From contig NZ_CP077097.1 of the NCBI RefSeq assembly GCF_014269225.2, forward strand, positions 2,243,001 to 2,307,000: a stretch of DNA of 64,000 nucleotides, read 5' to 3'. Below are positions 48,827 through 57,200 of the stretch, piece after piece. This stretch comes from Pseudomonas anuradhapurensis (lineage in GTDB: Bacteria > Pseudomonadota > Gammaproteobacteria > Pseudomonadales > Pseudomonadaceae). Both the position numbers and the translations under genes were made by a program. Below the pieces are notes generated by a model that saw nothing but the letters and a program-made list of their open reading frames with translations, made no database searches and was not told the origin of the DNA. Position 1 is the stretch's first letter. Each line of letters opens with the position of its first letter.

Positions 48827-49812
48827 ATTCCACAGCTGATTTCCATGGTTGGCTGCCCATCCGCCTGTGGCGCAGGGACGGCGACTGGCGGGTAGACTGG
48901 TGCTGGTTCGGTGCGCGTCACCTGAGCAAGCCGTTTTTCCGGGATGAGGTCGACCTGGCCCTGCGCCTGCCGTTCAACCAGGCGCTACGCCGCGACAGCG
49001 ATATTCAGGCGCTGCTTGACTGGCACGCACGCAGCCCGGGCCTGGCACCATCGGCCTTGCTGTTCCACGCTTCGCGTTGTGGCTCGACCCTGGTGGCGCA
49101 GTTGTTGGCCAGCCAGACGCACAACATCGTGCTGTCCGAGCCACCCCCACTGGACGGTCTGTTACGCGCACCGTTGCAGGATGCCGCTGCCGCAGCCTGG
49201 CAGGACGCGGCGCTACAAGCGTTGTTGTCCGCCTACGGCCAGCGCCGACGGGGCGATGAGCGCCAGTTGCTGGTCAAGCTCGATGCCTGGAACGTGTTCG
49301 AGGCTCCCGTGCTGGCGGTGTTGTACCCGCAGGTGCCACGGCTGTTCCTGTACCGCGACCCGCTGGAGATTGTCGCCTCGCAGTTGCGCCAGGCAGGCAT
49401 GCAACGGGTCCCGGGCCTGCTTGGGCCGTCGGCTTTCGATGTGCTGTTGCCGCAGGCCGGAGCCATGGGCGTGGTGGAATACACCTGCAGGATGGTCGGC
49501 GAAATCCTCAGTGCCGGGCTGGCGTTGTGCCGACAGCATGGCGGTATTGCGGTCAACTACAACGAATTACCCGATGCGACCTGGGGCCGGCTTGGTCCGC
49601 TGCTAGGGCTGGCACCCGGCGTTGAGCAAACCTTGCGCGAGGTGGCAGCCTTCGATGCCAAGCAACCGGCGATGAACTTCAGCGCCGACAGCCAGCGCAA
49701 ACGCCAGGAGGCCAGCGAAGAGGTGCGCGAGGGGGTGCGCCGATGGGCCATGGAGCCGTACAACGCCCTGGAAGACCTGCGCTTGAGCCAGGCGCAGGCG
49801 CAGGCCTGGTGA
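48814..49812 (+). CDS. PAPS-dependent sulfotransferase-like protein
   Basis: Protein of 332 residues. The 5'-phosphosulfate-binding loop is LLFHASRCGSTLVAQLLASQ (about residues 88-107), and the 3'-phosphate motif is RLFLYRDPLEIVASQLRQAG. These are the two PAPS contacts of sulfotransferases. The rest is helical. The start ATG at 48814 is chosen because GGAG lies 6 bp upstream; an ATG at 48802 is in frame. It overlaps the hydroxylase gene and a stand-alone APS kinase gene closes the cluster, giving a local PAPS source. The acceptor could be a protein tyrosine, a glycan or a small molecule; the sequence does not say. Confidence 0.78.
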   Translation: MASLNSTADFHGWLPIRLWRRDGDWRVDWCWFGARHLSKPFFRDEVDLALRLPFNQALRRDSDIQALLDWHARSPGLAPSALLFHASRCGSTLVAQLLASQTHNIVLSEPPPLDGLLRAPLQDAAAAAWQDAALQALLSAYGQRRRGDERQLLVKLDAWNVFEAPVLAVLYPQVPRLFLYRDPLEIVASQLRQAGMQRVPGLLGPSAFDVLLPQAGAMGVVEYTCRMVGEILSAGLALCRQHGGIAVNYNELPDATWGRLGPLLGLAPGVEQTLREVAAFDAKQPAMNFSADSQRKRQEASEEVREGVRRWAMEPYNALEDLRLSQAQAQAW

Positions 49813-49966
49813 ACCCTCGAACAACTGTTTGATAAAAATGCATGGCGGCCCTGCCGTAATGGTGGCGATTTGCCGCGGTATTCGGCTACGCTACTTCCGA
49901 TGTGCAGGGTAATCCACAGGATGTGCGCGCCTCCCCGGGGGCTGACTATTGCAAGGAAGCGACACC

Positions 49967-50470
49967 ATGGCCAGTTCCGAAGTACACCTGCGCCCCATCA
50001 CCGACGCCGACCAGGCGTTCCTGCGTACCCTCTATGGCACCACCCGGGCTGGCGAAATGGCCATGCTGCCATGGGATCAGGCCGCCATCGATACGTTTCT
50101 CGACCAACAGTTCCAGGCCCAGCACGCCCATTACCAGACTCACTTTGCCGACGCCGGTTTCTCGATCATCGAAACCGCGGGTGAAGCGATCGGCCGCGCC
50201 TACCTGCTGTGGACCGACAGCCATCTGCAAATCATCGACACTGCCTTGATGCCCGCCTGGCGAGGCCGGGGCATCGGCACCGGGTTGATCCGACAGTGGT
50301 TGGCACAGGCCGATCGACAGGGCCTCAGCGTCGGCCTGCACGTGACCTTGGACAATCCGGCGCTGCGCCTGTACCAGCGCAACGGTTTCGAAGTGGTTGG
50401 CGACAACGGCCTGTATCTGCAGATGCGCCGGACGGCGCTCGCAGTTTTTCACGTCGACAGGCCTGCCTGA
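49967..50470 (+). CDS. GNAT-family N-acetyltransferase
   Basis: 167 residues with the GNAT core: IIDTALMPAWRGRGIGTGLI is the acetyl-CoA-binding motif A (RGRGIGTGL), and LDNPALRLYQRNGFEVVGDN is motif B. Substrate unknown. The start at 49967 has AAGGAAG upstream; an in-frame TTG lies 18 bp before. A 154-bp spacer precedes it, with nothing recognised in it. It sits inside the cluster between the sulfotransferase and tail-collar genes and could modify the exported proteins. Confidence 0.85.
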   Translation: MASSEVHLRPITDADQAFLRTLYGTTRAGEMAMLPWDQAAIDTFLDQQFQAQHAHYQTHFADAGFSIIETAGEAIGRAYLLWTDSHLQIIDTALMPAWRGRGIGTGLIRQWLAQADRQGLSVGLHVTLDNPALRLYQRNGFEVVGDNGLYLQMRRTALAVFHVDRPA

Positions 50471-50536
50471 CGATGCGCGTCATATTCCGCGGGGCTGTGT
50501 GGCCCGCTCTATAGCGTAGTCATAGGAGATCGGAAA

Positions 50537-51127
50537 ATGAGTGAGCCATTCCTCGGTGAGATCAGGATGTTTGCGGGCAATTTCGCGCCGCGTGGCTGGG
50601 CACAGTGCCAAGGGCAGCTGTTGAGCATCTCGCAGAACAGCGCACTGTTCGCCATCCTGGGCACCACCTACGGCGGTAACGGCCAGACCACGTTCGGCCT
50701 GCCTGACCTGCGCGGCCGCATGCCCGTTGGCGTGGGTACCGGGCCCGGCTTGCCGACCGTGGACCAGGGTGAAATGGCCGGGGCCAACCAGGTCAGCCTG
50801 CTGCCGCAGAACCTGCCGGCCATCGCGGTGGCGATTCCTGCCAGCAAAGCCAGTGTCGCCATCCCGGCGGTGGTCACCAATGCCAACCTCGCCGAGCCTA
50901 CCACCGCCAGCGTGCTGGCCACACCTTACGACACCACTGGTTCGGGAGCGGCAGCGAGCATCTACTCCGATGCCGCCGCCAGCACCACCCTGAAACCGTT
51001 CGATGCCAACATTCCGCCAATGAACGTGGTGGCGGGCGGCAGTTCGATACCTGTTTCGGTACAAGCACCTTACCTGGGCATGAACTTCATCATCGCCCTG
51101 GAAGGCATCTTCCCGGCCCGTAACTGA
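50537..51127 (+). CDS. phage tail collar domain (microcystin-dependent-type) protein
   Basis: 196 residues. The N-terminal ~60 residues are a classical tail-collar domain: EPFLGEIRMFAGNFAPRGWA, then GQLLSISQNSALFAILGTTY and TTFGLPDLRGRMPVGVG. The C-terminal part is rich in Ala, Ser, Thr and Val and ends with YLGMNFIIALEGIFPARN, which is usual for MdpB-like proteins. No signal peptide is visible. Such proteins occur outside prophages; no phage genes are near. It lies directly upstream of the giant protein gene and may be a surface or assembly partner of it. Confidence 0.88.
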   Translation: MSEPFLGEIRMFAGNFAPRGWAQCQGQLLSISQNSALFAILGTTYGGNGQTTFGLPDLRGRMPVGVGTGPGLPTVDQGEMAGANQVSLLPQNLPAIAVAIPASKASVAIPAVVTNANLAEPTTASVLATPYDTTGSGAAASIYSDAAASTTLKPFDANIPPMNVVAGGSSIPVSVQAPYLGMNFIIALEGIFPARN

Positions 51128-51252
51128 TCCAGGACGGAGCAGCATCGCGGGGCTGTCTGGTGCCCTGCGATGCTTCGGGGACGATTACAAGCAGCGCCGC
51201 TACACGGGCACAACGACAGGAACAACCAGCCGCAAGGCTGAATGAGGTCGAC

Positions 51253-54200
51253 ATGGCTTTCTGGAAACGCAACCGTTCGCACGCACAACCCACCGTTTCC
51301 GTAAACCGTCCGAGCCTCATCCAGGCGTTGGAACCGCGCATGATGTTTGACGCCTCGGTGGCCGTGGTCGCCGACCAGGGCGCCCAGGCCGTGGCAGCCG
51401 CAACGGCCAAGGACCCCAGCGTGGCCAGCGATGCCAGCAGCACGCAGGACACTGCAGCTGCGCACGACGCCGCGCCCGCCACTGCGCCGGCCACCACGGC
51501 TGCGGGCAGCCACGAAGTGGTGTTCGTCGACTCTGCCGTCAGTGACTACCAGAAACTGATTGCCGGCCTTCCTGCTGGCGTCGAGGTGGTGGTGCTGGAG
51601 AACGGCAAGGATGGTTTCAGGCAGATTGCCGATTACCTCGATGGCCGTAGCGACGTCACCAGCATCGATATCATCAGCCACGGTGACAGTGGCTATGTCT
51701 ACCTGGCTGGCAATGCCGTGTGGACCAACCAGTTGGCCAGCCATGCCAGCGACCTGGCGCGTATCGGCGCCAGCCTGGCGGACGGCGGCGACATTCGTTT
51801 CTTCGCCTGTAACACAGGCGCGGGCAGCGATGGCCAGCTGTTCGTTGACGAAGTGGCGCGGTTCACCGGCGCCGACGTTGGCGCCTCAGCGAATTCAACC
51901 GGCAATCGCGCCGGCGAGGACTGGCAGCTGGAGACCGTCTCTGGGGTGCTGGCGACAGATACGGGCGTGCAGCGCGGGGACCTGTCGGCGTTCACCACTT
52001 CGCTGGCGACCATTACCGTTACCGACACCGATGCATCTTCCACGGCACTCAATGGCAAAGTGTCGCTGGCCGAGGCCATCCAGGCCGCCAACACGGATGC
52101 TTCGGTGGATGGCTCCAGCGCTGGCAGCGGCAGCGATATCATTGTCTTCCACCAATCGCTGAAAGGGCAGACCATCCGCTGGTCCACGGCTTCAGCGCTA
52201 TTGGTCACCAGCAACGTCACCATCAACGGCGACGTCGATGGTGACGGCCAGGGCGATATCATCCTCAGCGGCGACGTCAACAACAATGGCTCGCGCGACT
52301 CACTGGAATCGTCGGGCCTGCAGAGCAACACCAACGGTGCACTGACCGTGCGCAATCTGGATTTCCGCTATTTCTCCGGCAACTTGACCGGCGGCGCAAT
52401 CCGGGCCAACTCGGGCTCGATCACGGTCGAGGACTCGAACTTCCAGGACAATGCCGGTGCTGTGATCAACTCGGCGACCACGGTAGGCTCCACGGTGATC
52501 GTGCGCAACACGACCATTCACGACAACGATGGCAGTATCGTCAACGCTACGGGCATGTCGTCACTGGTCCGCCTGGGTGGGGCCAACAACCACGTGCTGG
52601 AAAACGTGGCGATCTACGACAACATCGGCGAATACGGTGCCACTGGCGTCGTCTCCGCCGGTGCAGTGATCGTGCTGAACAATACCGGCGGCTCGGTGAG
52701 CATCGTCAACAGCACCATCGCCAACAACACCTTCAGCACCAGTACCGGCACCATCAGCTCGGCTGGCCTTGGTTGGTCGCCGGGCAGCGCTGGCACGGTG
52801 ACGGTGCAGAACAGCATCCTCACCGGCAACACCGTCAATGGCGTTGCGCTGGATGCGGCCACCAACAACGGCGCCGGTGGCGGCTATACCAGCACCACCA
52901 ACCTGATCGGCGTTTCGGTCGACTTCGTCAATGCTGCAGGCGGCGACTACCGCCTGGCGTCCACCGCCAGCAACGCCATCGACCAGGGCACTGCTGCCGG
53001 TGCCACGCTCACCGACCTGCGCGGCTTTGTCCGGCCGCGTGGCGCCGGGGTGGACATCGGTGCCTACGAGGTGCTGTATGCCGCGCCCCCCGTGGTCGAC
53101 CTGGACACCAGTAGCGGCGGTAACGACAGTACGGTGAACTTCACCGGCACACCGGTGGCGATCGTACCCAACCTCAGCCTCACCCAGACCGACGGCGACA
53201 CCCAGGTGAGCGGCGCCACCCTGACCCTGAGCGGTGTGGTGGATGTCGGCAACGAAACCCTGTCGCTGAGTGCCGGGCAGATTGCCAGCGCAGCCAGCTT
53301 CGGCATCACGGTCAGCGGGTCGGGCAGCACGGTGCTGACGTTGAGCGGTGTCGCCACCCTGGCGCAATACCGCGCGGTGCTCGCCGCGGTGGCCTACGGC
53401 AACGCGGCCGTGGCCTACACCAGCGGTACCCGTAGCGTGGCGGTCAGCGTCAACGATGACATGGGCAGTACCAGCCGCACAGCCTCGGTAGTGGTGCAGC
53501 CACTCAACAGCGTGCCGGTGATCGGCAACCTCAATGGTGACGGCGTCACCTTCACCCAAGGCAGCGGCGCGGTGCTGATCGACAGCGGTGGCAATGCCAC
53601 GGTCAGCGACAGCGATTCCGCCGATTTTGCCGGTGGCAACCTGACCGTTGCGATCAGCGCCAATGGCGTGGCCAGCGAAGATCTGCTGGGGCTACGCAAC
53701 CAGGGCACTGGCGCCGGGCAGATCGGCGTCAGTGGCAGCACGGTGAGCTATGGCGGGGTCACCATCGGCAGCCTGTCTGGCGGTAGCGGTGGGGCCAACC
53801 TGGTGGTCACGTTCAACGCCAATGCCAACGCGGCGGCGGTGCAGGCGCTGGTGCGCAACCTCACCTACGAAAACAGCAATGCCGGCAACGCCATCGCCCA
53901 GGCCAGCCGTACCCTGAGCATCACCCTCAATGACGGTGACGGTGGCACGTCCGCTGCAGCTTCGGTACAGGTGGCGATCCAGGAAACCATTGCCCCGACC
54001 GCCACGATCAGCATCAGCGACACGGCCTTGAAAATTGGCGATACGGCCACGGTGACCATTACCTTCAGCGAGGCAGTGAGCGGCCTGACCCTCGCCGACC
54101 TGAGCGTGGCCAACGGTAGCCTGAGCGGTCTCGCCAGCTCAGATGGCGGTATCACCTGGACCGCGACCCTGACGCCGACCAGCAATGTCACTGATACCAG

Positions 54201-57200
54201 CAACCTGATCACCCTGGACAATACCGGGGTCAGCGACCTCGCCGGCAATGCCGGCAGCGGCACCACCGATTCGAACAACTATGCCATCGATACCGTGCGC
54301 CCGACCGCCACCATCGTGGTAGCCGACAGCGCCTTGCGGGCCGGCGAGACGTCGCTGGTCACCATCACCTTCAGCGAGGCGGTAAGCGGTTTCACCGTTG
54401 CCGACCTGAGCGTGGCCAACGGTAGCCTGAGCGGCCTCGCCAGCGCCGATGGTGGTATCACCTGGACCGCTACCCTGACCCCGGGCAGCAACGTCAGTGA
54501 TACCAGCAACCTGATTACCCTGGATAACACCGGGGTGACCGACATGGCGGGCAATAGCGGCAGCGGCACTACCAGCTCCAACAACTACGCCATCGACACC
54601 CAGCGCCCGACCGCGACCATCGTGGTGGCTGACAGCGCCCTGCGCATCGGCGAGACCACCACGGTGACCATCACCTTCAGCGAGGCGGTAAGCGGTTTTA
54701 CCCTTGCCGACCTCAGCGTGGCCAACGGCGCGTTGAGCGGGCTCGCCAGCGCGGACGGCGGCATCACCTGGACCGCCACCCTGACGCCGGACAGCAGCGT
54801 CAGTGATACCAGCAACCTGATCACCCTGGATAACACCGGGGTGACCGACGCGGCTGGCAACAGCGGCAGCGGCACCACCAGTTCCAACAACTACGCCATC
54901 GACACTCAGCGCCCGACCGCGACCATCGTGGTGGCTGACAGCACCCTGCGCATCGGCGAGACCACCACGGTGACCATCACCTTCAACGAGGCGGTAAGCG
55001 CGTTTACCCTTGCCGACCTGAGCGTGGCCAACGCTAGCCTGAGCGGTCTCGCCAGCGCCGACGGTGGTATCACCTGGACCGCGACCCTGACCCCGAGCAG
55101 CAATGTCAGTGATGCCAGCAACCTAATCACGCTCGACAATACCGGGGTAATCGACCTGGCGGGCAATGTCGGCAGCGGCACGACAGACTCGAACAACTAC
55201 GCCATCGACACCCAGCGCCCGACTGCTGTGATTACGGTCGCCGACACCACCCTCACGGTCGGCGAGACCACCACGGTCACCATCACCTTCAATGAAGCAG
55301 TGACCGGCTTGAGCACCGCCGACCTGACGGTGGCCAATGGCTCCCTCGGCGGGCTCAGCAGCGTCGATGGCGGCATCACCTGGACTGCCACCCTGACGCC
55401 TGCCAGCGGTATCAGCGACACCAGCAACCTCATCACCCTGGACAATACCGGTGTCGCCGACCTGGCCGGCAACGCGGGGGTGGGCAGCACTCAGTCAACC
55501 AACTACATCGTCAACACCGTGGCCCCGACCGCCACTGTCGTGGTAGCCGACAACGCGCTACGCGTGGGCGAGACCACGGTGGTCACCATCACCTTCAGCG
55601 AGGCAGTGAGTGGTTTCGACAACAGCGACCTGAGCGTGAGTAACGGCAGCTTGAGTGCCGTGAGCAGCAGCGACGGCGGCATCACCTGGACGGCGACCTT
55701 CACCCCGGCCGCCAACGTCGAGGACGCCAGCAACCTCATCACCCTGGACAACAGCGGTGTGGTTGGTGCTGTCTCCGGCAACGCCGGGGTCGGCACCACC
55801 GACTCCAACAACTATGCCATCGACACCCAGCGCCCGACGGCCAGCATCGTGGTTGCCGATAGCCAACTGGGCATCGGCCAGACCAGCCTGGTGACCATCA
55901 CCTTCAGCGAAGCGGTGAGCGGCTTCACGACAGCCGACCTGACGGTGGCCAATGGCACCCTCAGCGGGCTGAGCAGCGCCGATGGTGGCGTCACCTGGAC
56001 CGCGACGCTGACGCCGGCCAGCGGTGTCACCGACACCAGCAACCTCATCACGCTCGACAATACCGGGGTAATCGACGCGGCGGGCAATGTCGGCAGCGGC
56101 ACGACAGACTCGAACAACTACGCCATCGACAGCCAGCGCCCGACTGCGACCATCGTGCTGGCCGACAGCGCGCTGCGTGCTGGCGAGACGACCCAGGTCA
56201 CCATCACCTTCAGCGAAGCGGTGAACGGCCTCGACCTGGCCGACCTCACCGCCCAGAACGGCACCCTGGCCAACCTGGCCAGCAGCGACGGTGGCATCAC
56301 CTGGACGGCGACCTTTACCCCGGCGGTGGCGGTGCAGGATGCCAGCAACGTCATCAGCCTGAACAACAGCGGCATCGCCGACCTGGCCGGCAACGTCGGC
56401 ACTGGCACCACCCAGTCGGCCAACTACACGGTCAACACCGTGCTGCCCACTGCCACCATCGTGGTGGCCGATAGCGCCCTGCGTGCCGGCGAGACGAGCC
56501 TGGTGACCATCACCTTCAGCGAGGCGGTCAGCGGCTTCGACAACAGCGACCTGAGCGTGAGCAACGGCAGCTTGAGTGCCGTGAGCAGCAGCGATGGCGG
56601 CGTGACCTGGACGGCGACCTTCACCCCGGCGGTCAACGTCGAGGACGCCAGCAACCTGATCACCCTGGACAACAGCGGAGTGGTCGGCGCCTCCGGCAAC
56701 GCCGGGGTCGGTACCACCGACTCCAACAACTATGCCATTGACACCCAGCGCCCGACCGCCAGCATCGTGGTTGCCGATAGCCAGCTGGGCATCGGCCAGA
56801 CCAGCCTGGTGACGATCACCTTCAGCGAAGCGGTGAGCGGCTTCACGCTTGCCGATCTGACGGTGGCCAATGGCACCCTCGGCGGGCTGAGCAGCGTCGA
56901 TGGCGGCGTTACCTGGACCGCGACCCTGACGCCAACCAGCGGGATCACCGACACCAGCAACCTGATCAGCCTGGACAACAGCGGCGTGGCCGACGCAGCA
57001 GGCAATGCTGGCAGCGGCAGTACCGCTTCGAACAACTACAGCATCGATAGCCAGCGCCCGACTGCGACTATCGTGCTGGCCGACAGCGCGCTGCGTGCTG
57101 GCGAGACGACCCAGGTCACCATCACCTTCAGCGAAGCGGTGAACGGCCTCGACCTGGCCGACCTCACCGCCCAGAACGGCACCCTGGCCAACCTGGCCAG

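Noticed and set aside
50537..51127. Prophage remnant because of the tail-collar domain.
   Set aside because: No other phage gene is near, and tail-collar proteins of this type are common outside prophages.
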